A stretch of DNA of 64,000 nucleotides from Planctomycetia bacterium (GTDB taxonomy: Bacteria; Planctomycetota; Planctomycetia; Pirellulales; Thermoguttaceae): the NCBI GenBank assembly GCA_030527185.1, contig JAUNBF010000003.1:46022-110021 (forward strand), in the 5' to 3' direction. Positions 36,505 through 45,291 of this stretch are shown one piece after another; the stretch's first letter is position 1; every line of letters starts with the position of its first letter. Position numbers and translations under genes: made by a program. The notes beneath the pieces were generated by a model that was not told where the DNA came from, ran no database searches, and saw only the letters and a list, made by a program, of their open reading frames with translations.

Positions 36505-37506
36505 TTAAGAACGAAGTTTCGTGGAGGTATTGGAGATGATGATCGCGGTCATGACGAGAAAAATCCCTGCCAAAATCGGTACATTCATCGGCTCGTGAAA
36601 AAGAAAATAACCTATGAGAGGAGCAAATGCCAGTTGGGAAACGTTGACGATGCTTACCTGAACGACTTTCAGGCGACGTAATCCCATAATGAGGGAGAAA
36701 AATGCCAGGATGTTGGCAAACCCGGCCAAATAGGCAAAAAGTATATCGTGCCGTGTAAAAGTTCGATACGACTCAAGGCCATGCTCCCAACCATCCAGGA
36801 ATGTCAAAACCAGAAAACCGGTTCCAGGCAAAATCACCATCGGCAGCCACAGTGAACTTTGTTCCTTTCCCATTTTCCGAATGACGCAATTCGACGCGGA
36901 AAAAATCACTCCTGAAAGAACGGTCAATAAGATGGTTCGAACGGCAATGGGATTGGAAAACCATCCTGAAACGGGGAGTGTCGCGGAATGGATGGAACAT
37001 TCCTGCAAACGTGCCCCGGAGGTTAGAAAAAATAACGCCAGAAATACCAGGCCAATGGAGAAAAAAACTCGTTTGCTGATTCTTTCGTGGAGCCACAGCC
37101 ATGCCAGAAGAGGGGCACCGAGGAGCGAACCGGTCCAGCTTCCCGCAACGGAAGCGGCCATGCCGACATCACGAAAGGCCTGTTGCAGGAAGATATTTCC
37201 AAAAATCTGAACTCCCAGGGAGGTCAAGAAAAAGAGGAAAATCAATCGCCACGGGGGTAAAACGGCCTTCCCACGCCGGAATTGCCAGAGAAATATCGGC
37301 AAAGCCACGTAAAACGCGACACTTTCCCGCATGGCAATCGCGACGGGAATGCTGGCCCCGCCGCCTGCCACCTGACGCATGCAGGTATTGGCCAACGTGT
37401 AAAAAATGGACGACAAAAGGGGAAAAAGCAGATACCACCACGAAAATCCCGATGCCGGTTCCTCACTTTCGACAACGTTTTTCCGCCGTGGCACTCCGCT
37501 TTTCAT
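36505..37506 (-). CDS. EamA/DMT-family transporter
   Basis: 333 aa with ten predicted membrane segments in two repeated EamA halves (about 20-165 and 195-330). The N-terminus is cytosolic and charged. The family exports amino acids, nucleobases or sugars, and the substrate is not predictable. It lies 33 bp downstream of the SPFH gene and may be the third gene of nfeD-qmcA-eamA. The start is ATG 37506 with a GGTGG-like site. Confidence 0.78.
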   Translation of the reverse strand: MKSGVPRRKNVVESEEPASGFSWWYLLFPLLSSIFYTLANTCMRQVAGGGASIPVAIAMRESVAFYVALPIFLWQFRRGKAVLPPWRLIFLFFLTSLGVQIFGNIFLQQAFRDVGMAASVAGSWTGSLLGAPLLAWLWLHERISKRVFFSIGLVFLALFFLTSGARLQECSIHSATLPVSGWFSNPIAVRTILLTVLSGVIFSASNCVIRKMGKEQSSLWLPMVILPGTGFLVLTFLDGWEHGLESYRTFTRHDILFAYLAGFANILAFFSLIMGLRRLKVVQVSIVNVSQLAFAPLIGYFLFHEPMNVPILAGIFLVMTAIIISNTSTKLRS

Positions 37507-37539
37507 GGACTTTCCACCATCTTCAACTTTTGAAAAAAG

Positions 37540-38457
37540 CTACTTCATCAACTCCTTCACGGAAACGGCCAGACCGGCAATGCTCTGAATTTCGCTCGGA
37601 ATGATGATTTTCGTCGCTTGTCCGTTGGCCGCTTTTTCCAGTGCCTCCAGGGATTTGATGGTCAAAACTTGCTGCGTCGGTGCCGCTTCGTTCAGCATCC
37701 GAATCCCTTCCGCCAAGGCTCGCTGCACCATCAGAATCGCTTCCGCTTCCCCTTCCGCTTCGCGCATCTGCTTCTCTTTTTCCGCTTCCGCCTTGAGAAT
37801 CACTGCCTGCTTTTCCGCTTCCGCTCGCAGAATTTGGGACTGTTTCTCCCCTTCCGCCACGAGAATTTCGCTCTTTTTTCGACCTTCCGCCTGAAGAATC
37901 GCTTCCCGACGTTCCCGTTCGGCCTTCATCTGTTTTTCCATCGCGTCCTGAATCTCACGCGGTGGCAGGATGTTTTTCAACTCCACCCGATTGACCTTGA
38001 TTCCCCATTTGTCCGACGCGTGATCGAGAATGGAGGTAATCTTGGTATTGATCACATCCCGCGAAGTCAGCGTCGCGTCCAACTCCATATCCCCAATGAT
38101 GTTACGCAGCGTCGTGGCAGTCAGATTTTCGATTGCCATGAGAGGTCGCTCCACACCGTAGCAGAAGAGTTTCGCATCTGTCACCTGATAGAAAACCACC
38201 GTGTCGATCTGCATCGTCACGTTATCTTTCGTGATGACGGGTTGCGGCGGGAAATCGATCACATTTTCCTTGATCGAAACACGACGTGCCACTTTGTCCA
38301 CGAACGGAAGCAAAAAATGCAGCCCTGTTTCCCACGATGCCCAATACGTTCCCAGCCGTTCCACGACAAAAACCTGCGCCTGCGGAACGATCCGAATGCA
38401 GGTGATGAGAAACAGCATTAAAACAATAATCAGAGCCAACACAATATAAATAAACAT
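37540..38457 (-). CDS. qmcA: SPFH/stomatin-prohibitin family protein (QmcA-like)
   Basis: 305 aa. One N-terminal membrane anchor (IYIVLALIIVLMLFLITCI) is followed by the SPFH domain (about 22-200: VVERLGTYW, ILPPREIQDAMEKQM) and a long Ala/Glu-rich coiled coil (about 180-255: AEGEKQSQILRAEAEKQA). Such proteins build ring or cage scaffolds in membrane microdomains and work with NfeD partners. Here nfeD is 47 bp upstream on the same strand. ATG 38457 has AGGAG 6 nt upstream. Confidence 0.9.
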   Translation of the reverse strand: MFIYIVLALIIVLMLFLITCIRIVPQAQVFVVERLGTYWASWETGLHFLLPFVDKVARRVSIKENVIDFPPQPVITKDNVTMQIDTVVFYQVTDAKLFCYGVERPLMAIENLTATTLRNIIGDMELDATLTSRDVINTKITSILDHASDKWGIKVNRVELKNILPPREIQDAMEKQMKAERERREAILQAEGRKKSEILVAEGEKQSQILRAEAEKQAVILKAEAEKEKQMREAEGEAEAILMVQRALAEGIRMLNEAAPTQQVLTIKSLEALEKAANGQATKIIIPSEIQSIAGLAVSVKELMK

Positions 38458-38504
38458 CTTTTACTCCTGAAAAATTCCAAGCCAGATTCCTAAAAACGCC
38501 CCTT

Positions 38505-38942
38505 CTAATCCACGATTTCGGTCACGTACAGCGTCACCCCTTCCAATTTGTCCACGATTACCTTTTTACCGCTTTCGATATTGCGTCCGCGAGTCGATTT
38601 GGCTGCCCAGTCCAGACCATTGACCAAAACCCGTCCCTCCCCCAGCAAATTGTCGATTTTCGTCTGGACGACCCCTTCCATCCCCACCACACCATCCGCG
38701 TTGGTAGGGACTTTCTGAATTTTCAGCCCCCGTACCAAAGGACGTGTGGCCAGAAAGAGAATGGCCGAAACCGCGACAAAAAGGTAGCACTGTTCCTGGA
38801 AGGAGGCGGACATTGCGGCCGCAATAAAGGCTGCCAACGCTCCAAAAACAAACCAGACCGACACCAGGGCAATGGTAACGCATTCCACCAAAATGAAAAA
38901 TACCATCATCACACACCACAAAATCATATCCATCTCGATCAT
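38505..38942 (-). CDS. NfeD-like membrane protein (short form)
   Basis: 145 aa. Three or so hydrophobic segments (about 5-70) precede a soluble OB-fold (about 85-145: GMEGVVQTKIDNLLGEGRVLVNGLDW), the NfeD-C domain. It partners SPFH proteins, as the next gene shows. ATG 38942 has AAGGAGG 5 nt upstream. A GTG two codons earlier overlaps that site and is less likely. Confidence 0.87.
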   Translation of the reverse strand: MIEMDMILWCVMMVFFILVECVTIALVSVWFVFGALAAFIAAAMSASFQEQCYLFVAVSAILFLATRPLVRGLKIQKVPTNADGVVGMEGVVQTKIDNLLGEGRVLVNGLDWAAKSTRGRNIESGKKVIVDKLEGVTLYVTEIVD

Positions 38943-39213
38943 CGGCACCTCCTTCTTCTGTGGCCTTTGCTCTCACCCCCTTTTATCATACACTATTTTA
39001 TCACTCTTTGCAATAAGCGGGGACTTTTTACCTTTCCTCAAACAGAATGTGGTTCATGAACATGAATACCAATCCTTACAATTCCTACAATCGTTATAAT
39101 TGGAATAGAAATTTTCTTTTTTGGTGAAAATGACCTGTAAAGAACTTTCTTTTTCCTTATTTCAAGTTATGTTATGAATAGAGAGAACTTTTTTCGCAAC
39201 AGGGAAGCACGAA

Positions 39214-40680
39214 ATGAAGTCGAAAAAAAATAAAATCAGGTTACTCCTTTTATCTCCGTTTCACGGATTGAAATCTCGATGGAAAAGAGGGAGAAAAACC
39301 GCAGTAACCCACAAATTTTACGCTGATGACAGGGTAAAATCAGAACGTAAGGAAAGTAAGGAACAGACTCGCCGTTGGGTGGAATGGGTTGTTTATTTTT
39401 CGTGTATAAGTATCCTTACGCTTTGCGGGGTCTCGGTCTGGGAATCTTTCCATCCGCGTGGTTCGGCATCCTCCGCAGCCCTGAAAAGTCTGGAAAAGGC
39501 AAAAGAAGTGGCTGCCAGGGAATCGACACGTGTGGAAAACTGGAACGATTATCCCCCTGGATGGGAAATCCTGAAGGAACCACCCCGACCGTCGAATCGG
39601 GAATGGTCTTTTTCCGTCGATACGGAGGAAGTCCACGAAGCATTGACCCAGGCTGCCGCCGACCTGGAGTTGAAAAAGGAAGAATCGGCGCAACGACGAC
39701 GAAATCCGCCTCTGCTGGAAATTTTTGAAAGAAATCGGCAGGCGCGAACGGAACAGACCTTTCGCGAAACGGTTTGGGAAGAAAAAGAAGAGCCACTTCA
39801 ACCTCCCCAGTTACAACGACAAGTCGATTTTCCTGCCATCGGAGCGAAAACGAACTTTCCTCAGAAGTATCAGGCAGATAAGATGATTCTTCCACGGAAA
39901 GCGTCCGTTTACGATACCCGGCAGGGGTTGCGCATTATCCAGTTGTTCAACGCGCGGGCGAAACAGCGGCTGGCGGAAATTACCCGTGATATTCGTGATT
40001 ACACCTGCATTTTGTACAAGTGGGATCAGACCAATATCATTTCGCAGGAAATGGATGTCATGCACCTTCTCATCCGGGAAAAGCCATTCAGCGTTTATGC
40101 CCGATTTGAACATCCCAAAAAAGTCCAGGGGAGGGAGTGGATTTACTGGGAAGGCCATTACGATCAGAAAATTGTGGTCAACAGTGGTCCGAAAGCGTTC
40201 AATCGGACACTTTTGCTGGAAGTCGATTCCCCTGCCATCCAAAATAGTTCCAGCCACCCCGTCACCGATATGGGGTTTCGGCCCTTGTTGCAGCAATTGA
40301 TTGATGTTTCCAACGATTTGGACAATCTGAAGGACGCTCACGTTCAATATTATCCTCAGGCGAAAGTGGGAGATCGTCCCTGCTATGGACTGGTTGTTTC
40401 GTTTCAGGAAAAGCATCCTCGATTGACATTCCACAAAATTGAGATTTTTATCGATCAGGAGTGGGAATTGCCGATTCGCGTGGTTATGTACGACTGGCCG
40501 CGGCGTCATGAGGAAAAATTGCCGATTCTGGAGGAATACACCTATGTCCTTCAAAGTGTCAACACAGGTCTGACCGACCAGGATTTCTGCCATCGGAATC
40601 CACGCTATGGCTTCAAAAAATATGTGGCACGGCTCTCTTCCCAGGAAGCGCAGTTTATGGAGTCGGTCATGAATCGCTAA
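39214..40680 (+). CDS. DUF1571-domain protein with N-terminal membrane anchor
   Basis: 488 aa. A basic cytosolic head (1-55), one membrane helix (about 56-74), a charged linker rich in Glu/Arg/Pro (75-220), then a globular region (about 235-485). That region has IRDYTCILYKWDQ and VMHLLIREKPFSVYARFEHP ... GREWIY, which match the planctomycete DUF1571 family of unknown function. It probably faces the periplasm. It stands alone. The fold resembles LolA-type lipoprotein carriers (inferred). The family call rests on remembered motifs. Confidence 0.7.
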   Translation: MKSKKNKIRLLLLSPFHGLKSRWKRGRKTAVTHKFYADDRVKSERKESKEQTRRWVEWVVYFSCISILTLCGVSVWESFHPRGSASSAALKSLEKAKEVAARESTRVENWNDYPPGWEILKEPPRPSNREWSFSVDTEEVHEALTQAAADLELKKEESAQRRRNPPLLEIFERNRQARTEQTFRETVWEEKEEPLQPPQLQRQVDFPAIGAKTNFPQKYQADKMILPRKASVYDTRQGLRIIQLFNARAKQRLAEITRDIRDYTCILYKWDQTNIISQEMDVMHLLIREKPFSVYARFEHPKKVQGREWIYWEGHYDQKIVVNSGPKAFNRTLLLEVDSPAIQNSSSHPVTDMGFRPLLQQLIDVSNDLDNLKDAHVQYYPQAKVGDRPCYGLVVSFQEKHPRLTFHKIEIFIDQEWELPIRVVMYDWPRRHEEKLPILEEYTYVLQSVNTGLTDQDFCHRNPRYGFKKYVARLSSQEAQFMESVMNR

Positions 40681-40686
40681 AAAAGA

Positions 40687-40728
40687 AACACGTAAAGACC
40701 TCTTTTCAGAAACCCCTTTACGTGTTTT
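40687..40728. terminator. Bidirectional intrinsic terminator
   Basis: Perfect 11-bp stem AACACGTAAAG (40687-40697) / CTTTACGTGTT (40716-40726) with T-rich ends, placed between the convergent DUF1571 gene and the 194-aa hypothetical gene. Confidence 0.85.
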
Positions 40729-40750
40729 CCATTTCCGTTACGGCAAATGG

Positions 40751-41335
40751 TTAGCGAGCGCCAAATTCCGTGTCGGAATCACGATACGCTTCCGTATCCC
40801 GTCTTCCAGCTTCCCGGTCGGTGGCACTGTCGGCAGAATGGAATCGTCCGGCGGTTCCGGTGTAATTGTGGGTGGAATCGCCATGTCGCTCCGATTCCGT
40901 TTCCGCATCGTAACGTCCTGTCAGTTGACGTTCATCTCGTTCGCAGCAGCCGAACAGACCTTGCTGTTCCTCGTCGCTCTCTTCGTCGGTGCCAAAAAAC
41001 CATTCTTTCCACGATCGCGAAGAGTGGTCTTTCTCCAAATGCGACGGGCAAAGGAGCGACTTCACCTCATGCCGCAAATCTTCGGGCAATTGATTCAGTT
41101 CACTGGAATTGACATCCCAGGCTTCACTGCCGCGAGAAACGTAAACTTCGGTCGGCTTGCCAGTCTCCCGGTGAATGCGAATATCGGTCTGTTCCCCATT
41201 GTCAAAACGGGAAACCGACAGGCTCATCTGGTGATACATCTGGCACGGCTGGCATTCCTGCGAATGTTTCTCACAGGACTGCGACTGGGAATCCATTCCC
41301 TTCTCCCGGGACGATTTTTTATCCATCGTTTTCAT
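40751..41335 (-). CDS. Hypothetical acidic/charged protein, Cys-rich N-terminus
   Basis: 194 aa, not recognised. The N-terminal 35 residues contain SCEKHSQECQPCQMYHQ, a possible metal-binding Cys/His cluster. The middle (about 40-110) has an ordered pattern (SVSRFDNGEQTDIRIHRETG, LNQLPEDLRHEVKSLL). The C-terminal 80 residues are polar, rich in Asp/Glu/Arg/Ser and probably disordered. No signal peptide or membrane helix. ATG 41335 has AAGG 9 nt upstream. It lies next to two other low-complexity genes on the same strand. Confidence 0.6.
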   Translation of the reverse strand: MKTMDKKSSREKGMDSQSQSCEKHSQECQPCQMYHQMSLSVSRFDNGEQTDIRIHRETGKPTEVYVSRGSEAWDVNSSELNQLPEDLRHEVKSLLCPSHLEKDHSSRSWKEWFFGTDEESDEEQQGLFGCCERDERQLTGRYDAETESERHGDSTHNYTGTAGRFHSADSATDREAGRRDTEAYRDSDTEFGAR

Positions 41336-41516
41336 CTTTTATGATCCTTCCAAAAATAAATACCTAGGAATTTTGAAGTCTGGATTCCCAAAATCGCCGG
41401 GTCGTCCAGACTCCTCAAAAAAGGGCGAAGGTGGAGACATTCCTGCCTCGCTCCGCCACTGCGCTAAATACAAGGGTAAACACGTAACAAGACCGCGGGG
41501 TCAACCTGGGATCAGG

Positions 41517-41741
41517 TTAGTCTTTCGTGCTGCGTTTTTCATTCTTGCTGTTACCGCTGTTTCCGCCGCTATTTCCACCGCTGTTGCTGCCGGAATTGGA
41601 AGACGATTTGCTTCCACTATTGGAGCTGGAGTTGGAATTGTTTCCGCCACGGCCCTGCGAACCCTGGTTGCCGGAATTTCCCGAACTCTTCTGATTGGAC
41701 GACGAATTGCTGTTACTGTTACTGTTTTTCTTGTTTTCCAT
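41517..41741 (-). CDS. Small Ser/Asn/Gly-rich low-complexity protein
   Basis: 74 aa, made almost entirely of Ser, Asn, Gly and Lys (SNSNSNSSSNQ, GSNSGGNSGGNSGNS), ending in a charged tail. It is intrinsically disordered, with no signal peptide. ATG 41741 has GAGG 7 nt upstream, which supports real translation. It starts 51 bp after the stop of the large acidic PDZ gene and may be co-transcribed with it. The function is unknown. It could be a repeat-derived spurious frame, though the ribosome site argues against that. Confidence 0.5.
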   Translation of the reverse strand: MENKKNSNSNSNSSSNQKSSGNSGNQGSQGRGGNNSNSSSNSGSKSSSNSGSNSGGNSGGNSGNSKNEKRSTKD

Positions 41742-41792
41742 GATAATCCTCACTTTAATAAAACACTCGAAAATACCTGGACTTCACCAAAC

Positions 41793-43295
41793 TCACTTCT
41801 GAGAAGCAGGTTCTGCCAAAGCCCGTGACGTTGGTTTTGCCGATTCCTGGGTTGTTTCGTTCGTATCTTTTCCATTATTTTGCTGCGGAGCCGTTTCGGT
41901 GGCCTGACCATTGGTGGTGGACTGGCTCTTTTCCGTATCTTTCTTTTCTGCCGGAGCTTTTTCCGAGGCGTTTTCTTCAGATTCGGAAGAAGTCGCTTCT
42001 TTTTCCTCCTTTTCACCGTTGGTTACCGCTTTTTTGTCCGAATCCTCGTCTTCCTCATCCTCTTGAGCATCCTCAGAATCCGATTCCTCCGCCTTTTCCG
42101 AAGCATCCCGCATCAACTTGTCTTCCGCGTTGGCAATGGCTTCCAGCAAACTGTTGTGAATCAGAGAGCGTCGTTCCACCGGTGTCACCGTGACCCACCG
42201 CTCGTTGCCACGGCACATCACCAACAAATCCATCGGCTCTCCCTGAGCTTCCTGAATCACGTCGGACAACAGTTCGTGATCGTTGAGTTGGAAACTCTTC
42301 TTCAGCTTTTTGCCATCTTCCGTCTGATGGAAAACCGCTTCCAGAATCAAATCACCCCGATGAATGCCCGCTTTCGCTGCTGGCGAATTGGGAAGGACAA
42401 ACTCCACCCAGACTCCCTCGTTGACTTTCAGATGCTGGTATGTCCGCACACTTTCCGGGACAGGTGTCACCATCGCACCAATGCAGTAACCGGGCAAAAC
42501 ATCTTTGGCCATTTTTTCCCAACGGACGCCGGAATGAGCCATGCTCTTGCCAAAACAGCACATCGGCGGGCAGAGGCACTGCAAAATGACGACCGGACGA
42601 CCTTCCAGTTCCGTGATACGCAGACCTTCTTCCATCATACAATGGACCACTTTTTCAGGAATCATGCCGTGATGACTTTCCACACAACGATTCAGGTGAC
42701 AGAGAAAACGCTGCATGCAGTGTTTCAGATGTTTTTCCGGCGTGTCGATCAATTCGGCTCCCTCTTCCGCCTCTTCCGAAGTTTCCGCGGATTCTTCCTC
42801 TTTGTCGCCCGTCACCAATTCTTTGGCTTTCTCACCCACTTTACCAGCCGCGTCCTGAACCGTCTCTTTCACCCCTTCGGCTGTCTCTTTCGCTCCCTCT
42901 TTCAGAGATTCTTTCTCTTCAGAAGCGGCTTCTTTCTTTTCTCCCTGCTCACCATTCTTTTCTTTCCCATTGGCTTTTTTGTCTTCTTCCGGCGTAATGA
43001 ATTCTTCTATCTTCTCTTCCGCTGCCTTGATTCCCTCTCCCACTTTTTCCATCCCCGCTTTCACACTCTCCTTCACTTTGTCCAGAAATGGCGGTTCAGG
43101 AACTTCCTGCGGCACTTCCACCGGAGCCGCACCATTGCGAGGAATTGCCAATCCCTCTTCCGTCATCTCTTCCACAATCACGATGCTGTCATCCGCCGCG
43201 TCATTGGTCTTTCCAAACAGATTGTTGGAACGAACCGCATAAGTCGAAAACGCCACACAACCAACCACCGACAGTACAAGCAAATACTTTCTCAT
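41793..43295 (-). CDS. Exported acidic PDZ-domain protein
   Basis: 500 aa. A signal peptide (MRKYLLVLSVVGCVAFSTYA) precedes a Glu/Lys-rich helical segment (about 70-185: KVKESVKAGMEKVGEGIKAAEEK, LEA-like repeats). Next is a Cys-containing core (about 190-250: HCMQRFLCHLNRCVESHHGM, LQCLCPPMCCFG), a PDZ domain (about 280-360: GVWVEFVLPNSPAAKAGIHRGDLIL) and an acidic disordered tail. It is not a recognised protease, because no catalytic Ser/His module was seen. It may be a periplasmic scaffold or adaptor. Composition differs strongly from neighbouring enzymes. Confidence 0.65.
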   Translation of the reverse strand: MRKYLLVLSVVGCVAFSTYAVRSNNLFGKTNDAADDSIVIVEEMTEEGLAIPRNGAAPVEVPQEVPEPPFLDKVKESVKAGMEKVGEGIKAAEEKIEEFITPEEDKKANGKEKNGEQGEKKEAASEEKESLKEGAKETAEGVKETVQDAAGKVGEKAKELVTGDKEEESAETSEEAEEGAELIDTPEKHLKHCMQRFLCHLNRCVESHHGMIPEKVVHCMMEEGLRITELEGRPVVILQCLCPPMCCFGKSMAHSGVRWEKMAKDVLPGYCIGAMVTPVPESVRTYQHLKVNEGVWVEFVLPNSPAAKAGIHRGDLILEAVFHQTEDGKKLKKSFQLNDHELLSDVIQEAQGEPMDLLVMCRGNERWVTVTPVERRSLIHNSLLEAIANAEDKLMRDASEKAEESDSEDAQEDEEDEDSDKKAVTNGEKEEKEATSSESEENASEKAPAEKKDTEKSQSTTNGQATETAPQQNNGKDTNETTQESAKPTSRALAEPASQK

Positions 43296-43745
43296 TTTTC
43301 CCTCGCTAATCTTTTACCAAACTACCTCTTCTATGAAACCGATTGCACCGATCACGAAAATTTTTCCCGGTGCGTCCTATTCTATCTGTGGGGTGAAGAG
43401 GAAAATGAGCAAAAGGAGTGAAAATATTCCTTTTTTAACCCTTCCATTTTCTATTTTTTTAGAAAAAAAGAAAACCTTATCCCTACTTTCGGCACCATCC
43501 AAAAAGTTCCCCCATCTTAACATGTGGCATTTTGGGGAAACTTAAACCATTCTTCCGATTGTATCGCGTTTGCCTCCATTTTTTCCCATTCCTCGTGGAA
43601 AAAGTGGTGTAATCGATACAAGTGGTACGATGTTTACATCCGATACCGTGGATAGCTTTCATGCGTGTAAAAACTTTCAGGTTCAATCTGACAGCCTATC
43701 AAAACGGAAAAAGATTGTTTTGTTTTAGTCAGGGAAGGAAGAAAA
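43296..43745. promoter_or_regulatory. 450-bp divergent regulatory region
   Basis: AT-rich stretch between the divergent PDZ and porin genes. It must hold both promoters, but no convincing -35/-10 pair was identified. A GGAAGGAAG ribosome site lies at 43733-43741, just before the porin ATG. Confidence 0.4.
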
Positions 43746-45140
43746 ATGAAAAGGGAAATGATGAAGTGGGCATCCCTTGCTCTGGGATGTTTCGTCTGGA
43801 TGTTGGTGGGAGGTATCTATGCCCATGCGGAGAGTATCTCTGTATTGATTGCGGATGCCAGTGCAGAAGCTCCCGCGACAACGGAAACGACTTCTGCCGC
43901 GACGGTTTCGGAAGTGATGGAAGTGGAGTATATTCCTACAGCCTGTCCGAAGCCATGCCAGCGACGAACACAATTCGGGGGCTGGCTCCAAACAGGTGTT
44001 TATGGCAACGAACATGGAAGCCCGAATGGAATTGAAAATGGCTATCCTTTAGGAAATGTCTCCCAGACAGGATGGCATGTCCAACAACTCTGGCTCTATG
44101 CGGAACGGAAAGTCGACACAGGCGGATACGGTGTGGATTGGGGTTTCCGTGCCGACGCCATGTTTGGAAACAATGCCGGGATGGTACAATCCTGGAGTGA
44201 TGGTTCTTTCGATGGGGATTGGAATGACAGTCTTACCGGCGACGGTTATGGCTATGCCATTCCACGGCTCTATTTCGCGTTGGGATTCAACCGATGGACG
44301 CTCAAATTGGGAAAATTTGATGCCATTATGGGCTACGAGTCGCAGGAAGGACCGAAAAACTTCTTCTACAGCCACTCGTATTTTTTCAATCATGAACCGG
44401 TTACACACACAGGGGCGTTACTCCATTTTGCGGCAAACGATTACCTTTCCTTCAACCTCGGATTAACGACTGGAGCGGACACCGGCTTTGGAAATGAATA
44501 TGGTGATTTCGGAATCCTGGCAGGCGTGAATCTCCAGGTTACGGAAAAAGTGGCTCTGGGATACACGGTGATGTGGAATAATGCCCACGATCTGGAAAAA
44601 CGCGAGGGAACAGGCGGAAGTTGGGACTGGCCGGGCTGGAATAATAGAAATTATTTCCAAAACTATTCTGGTTTGGAAGGTGAGGAAATGCTTCATACAT
44701 TCGTCATGACCTGGAACATTACCGACCGTCTGACTTACGTGGGACAGATCAACTACGGTTCCGCAACAGGGAATGACATCCCGAAATTGGGTGATGTGAA
44801 GGCTTACGAACAGTTTGGATTCGCCAGTTACCTGTTGTACACCCTCACCGAACGATTGTCTCTGGGCGTGCGTATGGAGTGGTTCCGCCAGAATGATTTG
44901 GTGGGAGGTTCCAGAATCACTACAACCGACGCGCCTCTTCCTCAGAATCCCTCCGCAACCCATCAGAACTGTTATGAAATCACCGTGGCGGCCAACTACA
45001 AACTGACCAACTGGCTGACGATTCGTCCTGAAATGCGTTACGATGCCATTTTTGGAAATTACGACGCTCCGATGTTTGGAAATGAAGGAAGGGACAACAA
45101 ACAACTCAGTGGTGGAGTAGCGCTGATTGCCGAATTCTAA
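43746..45140 (+). CDS. Outer-membrane beta-barrel porin (BBP2/OmpL-like)
   Basis: 464 aa. A signal peptide (MMKWASLALGCFVWMLVGGIYAHA) and a short linker precede a barrel from about residue 75 (FGGWLQTGVYGNEHG). Alternating amphipathic strands with aromatic girdles follow (LWLYAERKVDTGGYGVDWGFRADAMFG, LYFALGFNRWTLKLGKF), ending in a C-terminal Phe (VALIAEF), the BAM recognition signal. It matches the putative beta-barrel porin-2 family common in planctomycetes. It forms an outer-membrane channel for small solutes. A terminator follows. Confidence 0.85.
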   Translation: MKREMMKWASLALGCFVWMLVGGIYAHAESISVLIADASAEAPATTETTSAATVSEVMEVEYIPTACPKPCQRRTQFGGWLQTGVYGNEHGSPNGIENGYPLGNVSQTGWHVQQLWLYAERKVDTGGYGVDWGFRADAMFGNNAGMVQSWSDGSFDGDWNDSLTGDGYGYAIPRLYFALGFNRWTLKLGKFDAIMGYESQEGPKNFFYSHSYFFNHEPVTHTGALLHFAANDYLSFNLGLTTGADTGFGNEYGDFGILAGVNLQVTEKVALGYTVMWNNAHDLEKREGTGGSWDWPGWNNRNYFQNYSGLEGEEMLHTFVMTWNITDRLTYVGQINYGSATGNDIPKLGDVKAYEQFGFASYLLYTLTERLSLGVRMEWFRQNDLVGGSRITTTDAPLPQNPSATHQNCYEITVAANYKLTNWLTIRPEMRYDAIFGNYDAPMFGNEGRDNKQLSGGVALIAEF

Positions 45141-45170
45141 AAAACACCGTTTTCATCCCTTGAAACGTGG

Positions 45171-45199
45171 AAAGACGCTCGAAATGGGCGTCTTTTTTT
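45171..45199 (+). terminator. Intrinsic terminator after porin gene
   Basis: AAAGACGC / GCGTCTTT stem, 9-nt loop, seven T's. It lies 30 bp after the porin stop. Confidence 0.9.
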
Positions 45200-45214
45200 A
45201 TGCGTGAAGCCAAC

Positions 45215-45242
45215 TTGACATTCCCGTAATTCCTGTTACAAT
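45215..45242 (+). promoter_or_regulatory. Sigma70-type promoter of nadA
   Basis: TTGACA (45215-45220), 16-bp spacer, TACAAT (45237-45242), about 49 bp before the nadA ATG. Confidence 0.65.
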
Positions 45243-45265
45243 GAACCGTTGCTCTTTTATTAACC

Positions 45266-45290
45266 TTAACCATTAACCATCAACCATTAC
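45266..45290 (+). repeat. Heptanucleotide repeat array H7 at the nadA start
   Basis: TTAACCA, TTAACCA, TCAACCA, then TTAC, ending one base before the nadA ATG and replacing any Shine-Dalgarno sequence. Confidence 0.8.
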
Positions 45291-45291
45291 C

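Noticed and set aside
41880..43421. Long + strand frame opposite the acidic PDZ gene
   Set aside because: Phe/Arg-rich composition is the antisense of Glu/Lys codons, and the sense strand has a signal peptide and PDZ domain.
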